Shown piece by piece: positions 1 through 10,909 of a DNA stretch of 64,000 nucleotides. The notes below the pieces were generated by a model. The model did not search any database and was not told where the DNA came from. It worked only from the letters and a program-made list of their open reading frames with translations. The stretch comes from Lepiota brunneoincarnata (lineage: Eukaryota; Basidiomycota; Agaricomycetes; Agaricales; Agaricaceae): the NCBI GenBank assembly GCA_023014365.1, contig JAEBUN010000051.1, positions 178,371-242,370 on the forward strand. The letters run 5' to 3'. A program made the translations under genes and the position numbers. Position 1 is the first letter of the stretch. The number at the start of each line of letters is the position of its first letter.

Positions 1-2266
1 CAGCTTGGATTTCTCAATCATGCACACAATATTGTCATACGCAATCCAGTTATGATCGACACTGTGAACGTTAGCCATGAAGATAAACGCTGTACGACTC
101 GCCATGCTGAATGAATGATACCCTACTGATTTCTGACTCACTCATAGCGGCATTTGAATCACTCAGACAAAATACAATTAAAGGCGCACAATTCGATTCC
201 TCCGCCCGCTATCCTCCTCCTCAATGTCATCCAGGCACTCGAAAAAACATCATCGAAAGGATCCGATGTTGGCTCCGTGACGCCCACCGCCAGAAGAGAC
301 TACTCTGGCTTGTTGGATCTGCCGGGGTCGGCAAGTCAGCAATAGTCCAGACCATTGCTGAGTTGGAGGAAAAATCCCCCAATCTTGTCCTGGGAGCAAC
401 CCTATTCTTTTCCAAACCCAACAATCGCAATGACCCATCTCGGGTCTTCATCACTCTCGCTTATCAAATTGCTCTCAAATGCCCACCATATCGCGAGTTC
501 GTCATACACGAAATGCTTGCTGATCCGGAGCTCCCAGACAAGTCGATGAGGACTCAGTTTTCTAAGCTCATATTCGAGCCTTTCGCCCGACACAATATAT
601 TTCGGGGATCTGGTCCTCTGTTGATATTCCTTGATGGTCTGGACGAATGCAACGGCGACCGTGAGCAGTGCGAAATCGTCGGTCTCATTTCGTATCTTTC
701 CCTCGCTTATCCGGATGCACCTCTTCTGTGGATGATCGCGAGCCGTCCAGAGGCTCATTTGAAGGGTGTATTCTATCGCAAAAGTGTTGTTCCAAGCTAC
801 GAAGTGGTGGAAGTCCCGATTGATTCAAACCAAGCATGCGCCGATGTCGAATGCTACTTACGAAGCGAGTTTGAAAGGATCCGAAAACGTGACCCCATCG
901 CACGCCTTCGCTCCCAGTGGCCGACGGAAAACGATCTCCTCACAATTATGGCAGCATCAGCTGGGCTGTTTGCATTCGCATCAACTGCGATCAAGTTCGT
1001 TGATGATCCAGATTTTGGAAACCCTGTTTCTGGGCTTGTGCTGTTGCTTGTCGCAATAAAAAAGCTCCCCAGGGATCCTTTGAAAGGGAGGATGCACCCA
1101 CTGGCCCATCTTGATGCACTCTATACGTGCATACTCTCCCAGATTCCCAAAAGCATTGTACCTGATACCAATGCATTACTCATCAATACTCTGACTAATT
1201 CGAGGGGCGGCAACCTAGTTTTCATTTGTAATTGGGCGGGTCTGACACCTCAAGATACCTATGGCGCACTTCGTCGGCTTCATTCTGTTCTAGTCATCCC
1301 AACACCCGAGGAGGCTGGTCAGCGTAGCCTGTCTTTTCATCACCGATCCTTCCATGAATACCTCACGGATCCCGACCGGTCGCATGAGTTTCATATCGGC
1401 AATGCTGACATCGAGAAGTACGAATTGGACTGCTGCTTCCGCATCACAAAAGAGGCTCAGACAGGTAATGTCCATGTCGACCCTGCAAAGCTGATCTTAT
1501 TTTGGTTCTAGGCACGCTCATTAGAGATGAGTCCAAAGTAACTCTCTCCTGGTCAACCAACAATAGTCGCCTATGGCAAAGAGACCTCTGTGGGCGTGCA
1601 GCCCAGAGTTTTAGAGGTCTTATTCACCACTATAACCCTGACCTCGTCCTGGCCAAGCTCCGGAATCCGGCTATGCCCAAGATCGCACGAACATTTGATC
1701 TTGTATGGTCGTGGTTCGGGGACTGCATTGACCCTGATTCCTACACGAAATATATTCATTACCTACAACACCAACTGGTGCGTGTTTTTATTGCATATCT
1801 AGCTGCCCTAATCAACTAATGGTCACTCAGGACCCGAGAGTCCGTGCCGAGTTGGAACGACTGAACCTGCTCCGACAAGTACCCATTGGAACTCTTGACT
1901 TGGATAATTCCAGTTTCGCTGGAGTGGATGACTGCGGATATACTATCTATGAATCCGACACCACCCTTTACTCCCCTAGGGAATGGACCTACAACAATGA
2001 AACGACACCTCCTTATCTGGATTTTGACGAGTGGAGTGGTCCAACCCTGGTAAGACAATTTAGTAAAACATCAAGGAAGGGGCACAAATTGCTGACCTGA
2101 GCGTTCCGATCAGGTGGATTACAAGTCCCAATATAAGTATTGGTGGTATAAGAAGTATACCGGATCTCTGCAATCGGTTCCTCCTCAGTCTGCGTACTGC
2201 CCAAGCACACTCACCAGATACGCCTCGTTGGAATCATCAACCGGTGCCTTCTTATTTATGAATTAA
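1..2266 (+). CDS. NLR-1: NACHT-type STAND NTPase, 5' partial, frameshifted last exon
   Basis: Presumed intracellular surveillance NTPase of the fungal NLR/NACHT class. Exons by splice sites and paralog alignment: <1-91, 148-1464, 1512-1777, 1831-2049, 2114-2266. The first exon is cut by the window edge and keeps the block GFLNHAHNIVIRNPVMID. Exon 2 carries the NTPase: P-loop GSAGVGKS, Walker B LLIFLDGLDEC, sensor region MIASRPEAHL. Introns are 47-64 nt with clear branch sites (CTGAC or CTGAT). No WD40, ankyrin or TPR repeats follow. The last exon carries one extra G near 2176-2177 (CAATCGGTTC against CAATCGTTC in NLR-5) plus an 8-nt deletion downstream, so the conserved tail is lost after about 20 residues and a stop comes early at 2264. 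The NTPase core is intact, so a shortened protein is possible. Confidence 0.82.
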
Positions 2267-3036
2267 AGATGCCGGATAGGTCTCAACGCTGGACATACTC
2301 GACAAGAGTCAATCAGAGTCTAGGGTAGTCGGGGTGATATTGTATATATTGTTTTCATAATGACTTGTGCTACCTACGGCCGATTCGTCACGACGAAGAA
2401 CTGAAAACAAAGGTGTGTTGATGAAGAGTGGTAAGTGGGGTTAGGAAGTGAGCGCGACTTCGTCGGTCAGTCACAAGGCGTCGACCCAGAGGAGAGAGAG
2501 AAAGGAAGAGGGAGGGGAGGAATGAGAATGAGAATGAGAGAGAGAGAACGAGAGAGAAGGGCGAGAGCTTGGGCAGCGAGTAGATGAGAGGGGGTGTATC
2601 TCGTTACCTCCTAGTGTATATTTTTCTGGCTAGTTTTTATGCTATGAGGTTTGATTTTTGGATGGTATTTGAGGAGTTAGGAATGTAAGAAGGAAAATGA
2701 AAGTAGCTCCAAAATTTCGTATAGCAATTAGTGGATGTGGTTTTACAACGGAAGCAAAGAGAGAAATAAGAGAAGGGAAAAAGAAGTTCACCTGCACCAT
2801 CCGCCGCTTGCATGACGTGTCCACATGTGCTGGTGTGTCGTGTTTGGTGCGTTTTGAGTAGTAAACGAGCTTGGAGCGCGTGGGTGTCATGGTTGTCTCC
2901 ACGGTCTCATCTGGATTAGTGGAAGAGGGGATGAAGGGCACTAAGCGAGCAGCCGTTGTCTGTTCTCCACATTGAATATAGGTATGAATTCATGTAGGAA
3001 GGTTAATTGCCTCTCATATCGGTCCCCTAACAATAT
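2267..3036. other. Intergenic, GA-rich low-complexity tract
   Basis: Decayed NLR tail sequence continues to about 2330 (still alignable to the last exon of NLR-4). A purine-rich GAGA/GGAA tract follows at about 2488-2577. I see no supportable gene; minus-strand reading frames here have no paralog or domain support. Confidence 0.6.
2488..2577. repeat. GA-rich simple repeat
   Basis: Runs of GAGAGA, GGGAGGGGAGG and GAATGA units make a nearly pure purine tract on the plus strand. It is low-complexity sequence with no sign of coding use. Confidence 0.8.
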
Positions 3037-3215
3037 TTACGAAGCGACAATCTTCGCCATCTTGCTCAAGCCACTCCGGATGGAACCTTTGCCCTTGAAA
3101 TCTCCACCATGACACATTTTGTCTACAGCGGATCCCAGAAAGCTACCACAATGGCATCTGTCAGAGCATACACTAGGCCCTCATGATTGGCACGCAACTC
3201 AGGTAGGGGGGTGAA
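3037..3215 (-). pseudogene. Family X relic, C-terminal end
   Basis: Read on the minus strand this gives a recognisable C-terminus with SAVDKMCHGGDFKGKG followed by SGLSKMAKIVAS and a TAA at 3037-3039. Similar frames recur at 15.7, 19.9, 25.0 and 32.6 kb, always just downstream of, and convergent with, an NLR copy. Upstream sequence lacks an open frame, so this copy looks broken. I do not recognise the family; the repeated preservation of the VDK/CHGGDFKG frame is the only evidence that it was coding. Confidence 0.45.
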
Positions 3216-3227
3216 TGTTGGCGTGAA

Positions 3228-3365
3228 GAAAGGCCCGACACTTTGGGTCAGTGGGGATGAGGGTGCGCCACATCAGGATTTGGTAGCGATATAATGACAG
3301 ATAATATGAGGGTGCGCCACATCAGGATTTGGTAGCGATATAATGACAGATAATATGAAGGCCAT
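3228..3365 (-). pseudogene. GST exon-2 relic with 49-bp tandem duplication
   Basis: The sequence matches, with many changes, the antisense of exon 2 of the intact glutathione S-transferase (about 37,470-37,560): GGGTCAGTGGGGATGAG, then GCGATATAATGACAG. Within it a 49-bp unit is present twice in direct tandem (3258-3306 and 3307-3355) with no visible difference. It is non-coding debris left by module duplication. Confidence 0.55.
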
Positions 3366-3529
3366 CACTTCGGCAAGGACGAGTATCCGAGGGCGCTGTC
3401 AATCGAGTATAAAAGTACGGCATGGGTCCTGGGTGTGCAGCATGACGAGTAAATAGAGTTGGGCACTGTCTGGATGACGAGAAAGTAGGCAAAGAGGCGG
3501 CACTCACAATCAACGCTCTATGTTTCGAT

Positions 3530-3686
3530 GCCCAGTTGTGTCGCGGTCGATCATTGGCCTCCGTGGACTAAAGCTGTGTATACATGATTTCCACGGCACG
3601 CAGTGCACAGCCCTTCTCACCCTCCACCACACCAAGCTAATCGATACCCCAGCTCCCACTCAGCCTATCAACGCCTCCGAAAGTCC
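3530..3686 (+). promoter_or_regulatory. Conserved 5' flank of NLR-2
   Basis: About 150 bp directly upstream of the NLR-2 ATG is shared with NLR-3, -4, -5 and -6: GATCATTGGCCT, GACTAAAGCTG, TACATGATTTCCAC, then CTCCACCACACC, CAAGCTAATCGATA and CAACGCCTCC just before the start codon. Conservation across copies suggests core promoter and 5' leader, but it could equally reflect recent duplication. Confidence 0.4.
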
Positions 3687-6074
3687 ATGTCGGATCACCA
3701 CAACCTGGGACATCCAGAAGCACAGCATGGATTTCTCAGCCATGCACAAAATATCGTGATGCGTAACCCAGTGATGATCGACACTTTGAATTTCGGTGAT
3801 GCTGATAGCAAACGCTGTACGACTTATTGTGCTGAATAAATCACGCCCCACTGACTTCTGCTCACTCGTAGTGGCATTTGAGTCCCTCAAAGGAAACATA
3901 ATTCAAGGCGCACAGTTCGATTCCTCTGCCCGCTATCCCCCTCCCCAATGCCATCCTGGTACTCGAACGAGCATCATTGAAACAGTTCGATGCTGGTTCC
4001 GTGGCACTCACTACCAGAAGAGACTGCTCTGGCTCGTTGGGTCCGCCGGAGTCGGTAAATCAGCAATAATCCAGACCATTGCCGAGTTGGAGGCAAAGTC
4101 TCCCGGCCCCACCTTGGGTGCAACTCTCTTCTTTTCCAGACCCAGCAAGCGAAATGACCCATCCCAAGTCTTCATCATCCTTGCTTATCAAATTGCCCTC
4201 AAATGCCCACCATACCGCGAGTTCATCACACATGAAATGCTCGCCGATCCACAGCTGCCAGAGAAGTCGATGACCACCCAGTTTGCGAGGCTCATATTTG
4301 AGCCTTTCGTCCAACACGACATATTGCAGAGTCATGGTTCTCTATTGATACTTCTTGATGGTCTGGATGAGTGCAACGGCGACCATGAGCAGTGCGAAAT
4401 TGTCGGTCTCATCTCATATCTTTCCCTCACCTATCCGGGTGCCCCCCTTCTGTGGGTCATCGCAAGCCGTCCAGAGGCTCACCTGAAAGATATATTCTGT
4501 CGTAAGCGTGTCGCTTCGAGCTATGAAGTAGTGGAGATCCCAGTCGATTCGGACCAGGCATGCACCGATGTCGAGTGCTACTTGCGAAGCGAGTTTGACA
4601 GGATCCGAAAAGCCGACCCCATCGCACGCCTTCACTCCCAGTTGCCGACAGAAGACGAGTTTCTCACAATTAGCGCCGCATCGGCCGGGCTATTTGCATT
4701 CGCATTAACTGCGATCAAGTTCGTAGATGATCCAGCTTTCCGAAACCCTGTTTCTGGCCTTGCACTGTTACTCGCCACGAGCAGAAAGGTCCCATACCAA
4801 ACATTGAAAGGGAGGACACATCTACTAATCCACCTTGACGCACTCTATACGTGCATACTCTCCCAGATTCGGAAAGCCGTGTTACCTGATACCTACGCAC
4901 TGCTCACGAGTCATCATATTATAACTCAAGGCTTCCGGCCTTCTTAGCCTCTATTTGTAATTGGGCAGGCATCACACCCCAAGATGCCTATGGTGCGCTC
5001 CATCGACTCCATTCCGTTCTCACCATCCCCAACGCCAGAAAATGCTGAGCAAAGCAGCCTATTATTTCATCACCAATCCTTCTACGAATACCTCAGAGAC
5101 CCCGACAGGTCGCATGAATTTCACATCAGCAATGCTGACATGGATAAGCAGGAGCTTGATTGCTGCTTCCGCATCATAAAAGAGGTTCATGCAGGTAATG
5201 TCTATGTCAACTCTGCGAAGCTGATCTCATCATGGGTCTAGGCGTGGTTTTCGGGGGAGATGTGTCCAAGGTGGCTCTCTCCTGGACCACCAACGATAGT
5301 CGCATACAGGATGATCTCCAATTTCACGCATCTCTGAGTTTTGCAAACATTATCACGTACCGCTATGACCACGACCTTGTCCTGCCCAAGCTTCAGGATC
5401 CGGGTATGCTCCATATTGCACGAACATTCGATCTTGCACGTTGGTGGTCTGTGTCCTGCTCTAGCCTCAATCACTACCTAAATTACCTACAATGCATACA
5501 ACGTGGACAGGTGCATGTTTTATGACATATCTAGTTTCCCCTTTTCAAGCAATGGTGACTCAGGATCCGAGGATCTATGCCGAGTTTGAACGACTGAACC
5601 TGCTCCAAAGAGTACCCATTGGAATTCTCAATTTGGATGTTGCCAGTCCCATGGAAGAGGATGAATATATGTATATTATCTGTGAATCCAACAGCTCTTA
5701 CCTGCCTGGAGGGTGGACCTCTGACAGTCAAATTATGCCTCCTTACCCAGGCCCTGATGAGTGGGTGGGCCCGCACCCGGTGAGCCAGCTAATGTCAATG
5801 AAAGGGCACGATTTGCTGATCCATGGATGCCAATCAGGTGAACTACAAATCTGAATATAAGTATTGGTGGTATAAACATCATACCACGCTTCTGCAATCA
5901 TTACTCCGCACTCTGCGTTTCGTCCAAACGCTCTCACCAGATACGCCAGTGTTTCTTTTTGGGAACATAAACAAACTCCTTAATTATCCATTTGAGTTGC
6001 CCGATAGGTCCGAGTGCTGGACATACTGGACACCAGTGTTATCTCTCAAAGGGACACCGATCCTGGAGGCATAA
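3687..6074 (+). pseudogene. NLR-2: NACHT-type STAND NTPase, probably disabled
   Basis: Same gene as its paralogs. Exons: 3687-3816, 3872-5194, 5242-5510, 5564-5779, 5838-6074. Exon 1 encodes GFLSHAQNIVMRNPVMID; exon 2 has P-loop GSAGVGKS, LLILLDGLDEC and VIASRPEAHL. The reading frame is broken late in exon 2: an in-frame TAG at 4945-4947, a frame change before ICNWAG (about 4953) and a compensating extra C at about 5026 that restores NAEQ. The exons after the lesion remain open with normal splice sites to a full C-terminus (PDRSECWTYW, stop at 6072), so inactivation looks recent. New splicing around the lesion is conceivable (see findings). Translation from the start gives a protein truncated after about 400 residues that still holds the whole NTPase core. 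Confidence 0.8.
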
Positions 6075-6087
6075 CTTATTCGAGCCA

Positions 6088-6205
6088 AGGCCCGGCCCTT
6101 GGGTCAATGGGATGAGGGTGCACCACGGTTAGCCCACTTGGTAGTGATATAATGGCGGGTATTGTGACTATCGTAGAGGATAAATCCATTGTCACCCTGA
6201 GTAGA
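6088..6205 (-). pseudogene. GST exon-2 relic
   Basis: This is the antisense counterpart of exon 2 of the intact GST at 37.4-37.6 kb: GGGTCAATGGGATGAG, GCACCACGGTTAGCCCA, AGTGATATAATGG and TCGTAGAGGATAAA align in order. Only this single exon is present, adjoining the end of NLR-2. It is non-functional duplication debris. Confidence 0.6.
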
Positions 6206-7470
6206 GAAAGAACCACCCTGTGCGTATTCATTCACTAGACTCTGCAAATATTGTATGATACCTGGCCAATCTGCAAGCCGTGTGCAGCCTTGTGAGTTTT
6301 AATTCTACTTGGCCCAGCATGGATTGATGTTTCAGGACCGTACAAGATCCCACTAGCATTCACACAGTCTCGTCCCATAACATAAAAGTAGAGCACTTTA
6401 TATGATTATAGTTCTCAGGTTCAGTAGAGCTGATGAGCTGGAGAAAGTCATGCTTCCAGAGGTAATGCCTTGCATGTGATATTAGGAGTTACCGGCGGCG
6501 TTCCAAGTTGGGGAGGTCGGGGTCAATGCACTTATAGAAGCTCGACTTGGAGACAGAGTCATGAGGGGATGCTAGAAGATCGGTTGAAAAGAGCTAACAT
6601 GCTACCGCACGAACCCAGCTCCTCCTTCTGTGACCCTGCCTCCCCTCCTGATCCCTCCTAGGGTGCTTGCCCAGCTCTTATAGATGATAGTACCGATGGC
6701 CCTGTGCGTAGTCACTTGCTGCACTTGATCCGCGATGTCTTGTTTGGGGGGATGTGAAAAGAGGTGCATCTTTTTTGCCCTTCCGATTGCTGCTATGAGT
6801 CACTCCAAGCGGGAAACGTGGAACTCATGATTCAAGTTCTGGTCCACGAGTGTCGGACCCTCGGTTACCTCCAAAGACGGTCAACTTCATCTTCATAGTG
6901 CGTGTGGCAGTCTCGGGTTCAAAATCTTTTGGACGTGCGTGGCAGTGTGCTGGGGACATATCGAGAAGGTTGAGGTGTGGCATGTTGTGAATATGCGCTG
7001 AACTTTTCGGGTGGAAGATGGGAGGACAAGGGTCTTGGGAAGTGGGGACGAGGCTGGGATGCAACGGAACGAAGGGGGACAGAGGTATGATGGAATGGGA
7101 GAATGGGAGACGCTGAGATACGGAGAAGGATGAGACTTGTAGTGATGTATGGGCGATAAGGAGACCCATGGATGTCTCCCGAGACAGCTAGCGCCAGATT
7201 GCCAGTAAAGGAGTGAGATGCTCACGTTAGCGCTGGAAATCCGAGGAGGCACGGAACTTTTTGAGCAGGGCTGGAAAACGAGGGTTTCGTGGAAGTGTGG
7301 AAAAGAGATCCGGACATAGCGAGATGAGGGGGGACTGGGGAAGAGGCCAGGACGTGGGGATGGACAAATTTTGGGGTGGCCCACAGACGGCAAAGGGACC
7401 TGTGGGTACCCCTGACTTGAGGACTGCGAGACGGTTAGCATCCGTTTAGCGGGGAAGGAGCGCAATACGC
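6206..7470 (-). pseudogene. Family X relic sequence downstream of NLR-2
   Basis: No intact gene. From about 6420 the sequence aligns with the X-type blocks behind the other NLR copies: the stretch around GAGCTGGAGAAAGTC (matching 20.16 and 32.93 kb), the GATGTCTTGTTTGGGGGGAT block (also at 15.94 and 20.50 kb) and the block around CAAAATCTTTTGGACGTGCG. Minus-strand frames are open for up to about 190 codons but low-complexity (Pro/Ser/His-rich), and none matches a domain I know. Confidence 0.4.
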
Positions 7471-7479
7471 ACGCTCACT

Positions 7480-7745
7480 TTGTTAGACACAATAGATTTC
7501 TGAAAAGTACATTAGTATTACAGCAAAGTGTGAATAATGGATGATCCAACTTTCTTGAGATCCTCGGGTGCAATGAGGAGAGGACCTAACCTGTCGTCTT
7601 GGCCATGATAATCGTTGGGTTCCATGACATAAGTCTCGGGTGAGTACATCCTTGGGCACCTCAACGCATAAATGGGTTGGACACCATTTGGAACGATGCG
7701 GAGGAGGGAAAAGAGCAGTGATCGTCATGATGCCCGTTTGGGTCA
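7480..7745 (-). pseudogene. Family Y-like 5' fragment
   Basis: The antisense reads SKWCPTHLCVEVPKD; the plus strand has GTAAATGGGTTGGACACC-type sequence. The block is shared with 26.77-27.00 and 34.35-34.74 kb and resembles the start of the Y genes at 12.9 and 17.05 kb (QPIYALCF). Frames are interrupted. I cannot assign a function. Confidence 0.35.
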
Positions 7746-7995
7746 CGTGTACTCATGAAGAGAAAATATGTTGTACAAACAGCTCTATAGTACTGTATGT
7801 ACGTACAGCGATACTGCTTGCACATTATAGCTGACAAGTCCCAGTTTTATATATGATTTTTGAACAGATGATCATAGTACAGGAGAACGAAAGTGTTACA
7901 AGGAGTTCCCAATAATTTTTGGTGGAACGCAATACTTCACCTCTAAGAATATCACTACAATCCAATAATACACATGCATAACATTGAATATCCAC

Positions 7996-9383
7996 TCATA
8001 TACGATGGTGAGGAAGGAGCTGCAAATCACGACCAATCCGATGAAAAATCCGAGCATTGATAATTGCACCAAGGGCACAGATGATACTACTCGCAGATGT
8101 TAAACCGGTTAAACGGAGTAAACACTATTCTCAGCTCACGGGATAGTAGAAAGTCTCGCTTGCTATATGACCAAATATCCGTTTGAGTTAACTTGTGATT
8201 TTATCGTCCAACGACTAACTGCTTACCCCTCCAAAAATAGCCATCATAAGATTCATAAACCGAACAACTAATCCCCGCTTGTCAAAAGCCAGAATTAAAG
8301 AGCGAGAATAGTCGTACCAAAAAGATACATGAAATAACGTCCCCCATCCCGTCTGAACCTGGTTAAAATATCACCCGAGCATTCGTATGGGCGGTCCAGG
8401 ATATTTGATGTGCAGAGGAAAATGTTGAACATATCCCAAATCATCTATAGCCCAAGGCAAGTCACTAAGATCAGGGGACATATATATGAACTTGCAGACA
8501 CACAATAGCGGCGGATTCTGCTATGTAATATCCAAGGGCATGATCGGGTAGCACCAATAAGCACTGCGGAACACCTTCGATGACCAATGCGAGACCTAAG
8601 AGCCTCACTGAGCGACAATATGAAGAAAGAGCCAGTCTATCGACGCACGAGGGAAGTTCACTATCTCGAAGACAGATGCAGTAACTGCAACGATGACCAC
8701 AACAGTGATCATTACAGCGATACTATAGGCAACACTGCGGTTATACTCCCATAGGGAATGGATGCGATAAATAACGACTCCTGTATCACGACGGAATGTT
8801 AAATGAAAGGGTCAAAACGCGGGGATGATAGCATCCACATGCCTTCTGTTCCAATAGCTGAGATGTCGAATAAAACAACAAAGACAGCAAAAAATATTCT
8901 GCAACTTGAAGGGAACCACGGCAAGTATAAACGCTCATGCATTAGAATAGAATAGATTGATGCACTCACTCCTTCTCATGGGAGTGAGCCCAAGTGAATG
9001 ACAGACGCAAGTTAACTTACCTGTATACGTAAATCATGTTTCAAACCTCCTAACACTGCGTTGAAACAGAGGTAAGTACCGAAAATTATCGCACCCAAAG
9101 TAAAACGTACTAATTGCAGAGTATATCATGAGAACCCCCGTGACATACCGACCACAGAGAAATAAAACTTTAACCCGAGTCCCCCTCCGAAGACTCGTCC
9201 ACACATCGGATATCTCATCGTCAATATGGGTCAAATGATCATACACCAGGCACGATAGGGCAATCGCTAAGATATAAGACACTGAAATTAGTGGGAAGGG
9301 GGCGACTAGAACCCCAACTCACCACTACAATACCTAAGCCCCATTATAAGGGTCGAGTTGTCAACGAGCTGGGTGATAGACAT
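7996..9383 (-). CDS. DUF6533-A: multi-pass membrane protein gene
   Basis: Agaricomycete DUF6533-family protein, predicted to be a receptor-like integral membrane protein with several helices; no ligand or reaction can be inferred. Start at 9383 (MSITQLVDNST), stop at 7996-7998. Readable exons in order: RYCS; the DUF6533 core (LVYDHLTHIDDEISDVWTSL, then VKVLFLCGRY) spliced to MLGGLKHDLRIQ; LFDISAIGTEG; VVIYRIHSLW with a hydrophobic helix ending VFEIVNFP; then NARIFHRIGRDLQLL. Introns are short with GT-AG ends. The exon between GLKHDL and LFDISAIG is hard to place, so one splice site or the integrity there is uncertain. Together with the GST relic at 10 kb it forms the same order as DUF6533-C plus GST at 35-38 kb. 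Confidence 0.68.
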
Positions 9384-9980
9384 TTTGGAGGAACGGATTA
9401 ATGCTCGTTCAGGTTTTGTACTGTTCATTGTGCCACCCGGACCGTATTATAGCTACAGCATCAAAATGAAATACCCCGTCAGCGGGCTACGATCAGAGCG
9501 GTGATGTGGGGCAGTCCAGGCTTTTTTTATATTCATCATCGTACATCAGATATTAATTACAGGAATATGCCCTGATGCAGCCCATCCAACTCCTTATCGT
9601 ATGGATTATCTCAAATAGGATCGCGTTGTGTCCAGTTCGTTCATTAATTCAAGTCTGCAACATGCGATACCTCGACAACTATTATTCACAACCACACAGT
9701 CTCCTAATTTCTGTCGGGATTCCGCACGCCATCTACAAGATCAATCACATCGTGTTGGAGAATCGTTGTTCCAGTATGTGTTGATCAAAGTTCATCAATC
9801 CCACTAAGCCAGGGTCGGCACTTTGAAACCAGGCTCGATTGGCCAAGAAGTATTAAGAAGGGCCGAAGCGCCACACATTGCAACCAATATCAAGTATTGC
9901 CACATGGCTATATTTTCTGGGACAGGCTATAAATGACTTGGCCCAGTGAAATTACAGACTCCCGGCTTCCTACAGATGTG
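9384..9980. other. Spacer between DUF6533-A and GST relic
   Basis: This is the upstream flank of DUF6533-A, alignable over much of its length to 36.31-36.90 kb (CAGGTTTTGTAC, TACATCAGATA, ACCACACAGTCTCCTAAT). No gene is supported. It probably contains the membrane-protein promoter. Confidence 0.5.
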
Positions 9981-9981
9981 A

Positions 9982-10285
9982 AACGGCCAATTATGAGGGC
10001 CTATTGCCAATACTTTTGAACCAACTAGCAACAGCAGGAACGAGTATCAGAAATGTCATCCACAGAGAAAGAGCCAAGTCAGCTGACCAACCAAGGTTGG
10101 GTCTGGGCCCGAAGGAATCGACACCAGTAGCAAGGAGATGGGTGCCAAAGGAAAGATATGAGAAATCGGCGAAGGTGGGTTCCTAGTACAACACGGGGTG
10201 GAGGAATAGGGGCACGGTTCGTACATCACCAGCAAGATACTTGGGCTTTCCCAGAAGAACCTCAGAGACGTTGAGCTTAGCCTGA
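9982..10285 (-). pseudogene. GST relic, exons 3-5
   Basis: The antisense matches the 3' half of the intact GST (36,960-37,290) including exon order. Exon 5 reads SWFKSIGNRPS but has a stop where the intact gene has Trp (TGG to TAA). Exon 3 breaks off at about 10,285, and the N-terminal glutathione-binding exons are absent. It is a truncated duplicate sitting beside DUF6533-A as the intact GST sits beside DUF6533-C. Confidence 0.75.
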
Positions 10286-10909
10286 GCCGGAGACCGAGTT
10301 GCGAGGGGTGCTGAAAGGCTAGTCAGAGGGACATACAAAATTACGATAGGCTGTTCACTTATGTCTTGAGAGACGTACTAACACGTTAATTGTATGATAC
10401 CAAATCCTCCATCTGTGATCCTCTCTCCTTTCCTGGTCCCTATCAGAACAGTTGACCTGTTCATGCTCCTCGATGATATCAGCAATGGCCCCTTCGCACA
10501 GTCATTTGTTGCGCTCGCTCTATGGATCTTGTTTTGGGGAGTGCAAGAGAGGTGTCCACATATATCTCCTTTTATTTCCCCTTTTCACTACTAGATACCA
10601 TTGGCACCGAACAGAGAACGTGGAGAGGGTGGTTTAAGTTCCAGACAGCGCCGTTGCCTGACATAAGTTTTGGGTGAGTATTCCCCTAAGTAACGTGATA
10701 TGTTTGGACACCCTTCTGAAATAGTGAGGATGAGAGACTCGTCGGCCCGCAAAACCTTCCCTCTGCCACCCTTCTCTCAAACCTACTCGTGCAGCTCCGG
10801 CATCCAATATGAGTTGTCAGCTCAGCTGTGAGGGAACTCCGCCACGGTTGTTAAAACCCAAATTGGGCCCACTCCCAGATTAGTCCCCTGAGGGCCCTTC
10901 CTAACCGCC
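10286..10909. other. Mosaic of duplicated flank sequence
   Basis: The block CTTATGTCTTGAGAGACG through ACACGTTAATTGTATGATACC at about 10,360-10,400 recurs at the break of DUF6533-B (28,480). A following stretch at 10,450-10,560 resembles family X blocks. No open gene is supported. Confidence 0.4.

Noticed and set aside
2642..2941. 99-codon minus-strand ORF downstream of NLR-1
   Set aside because: No paralog in the other module copies, no domain, no splice continuation.
3237..3360. Possible CRISPR-like or satellite array
   Set aside because: Only two 49-bp units, no spacers, in a eukaryotic genome; it is a local tandem duplication inside a GST relic.
6893..7465. 190-codon minus-strand open frame as a gene
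   Set aside because: Low-complexity Pro/Ser/His composition, no domain, and the same DNA in the sister blocks is interrupted in that frame. Treated as family X relic sequence.
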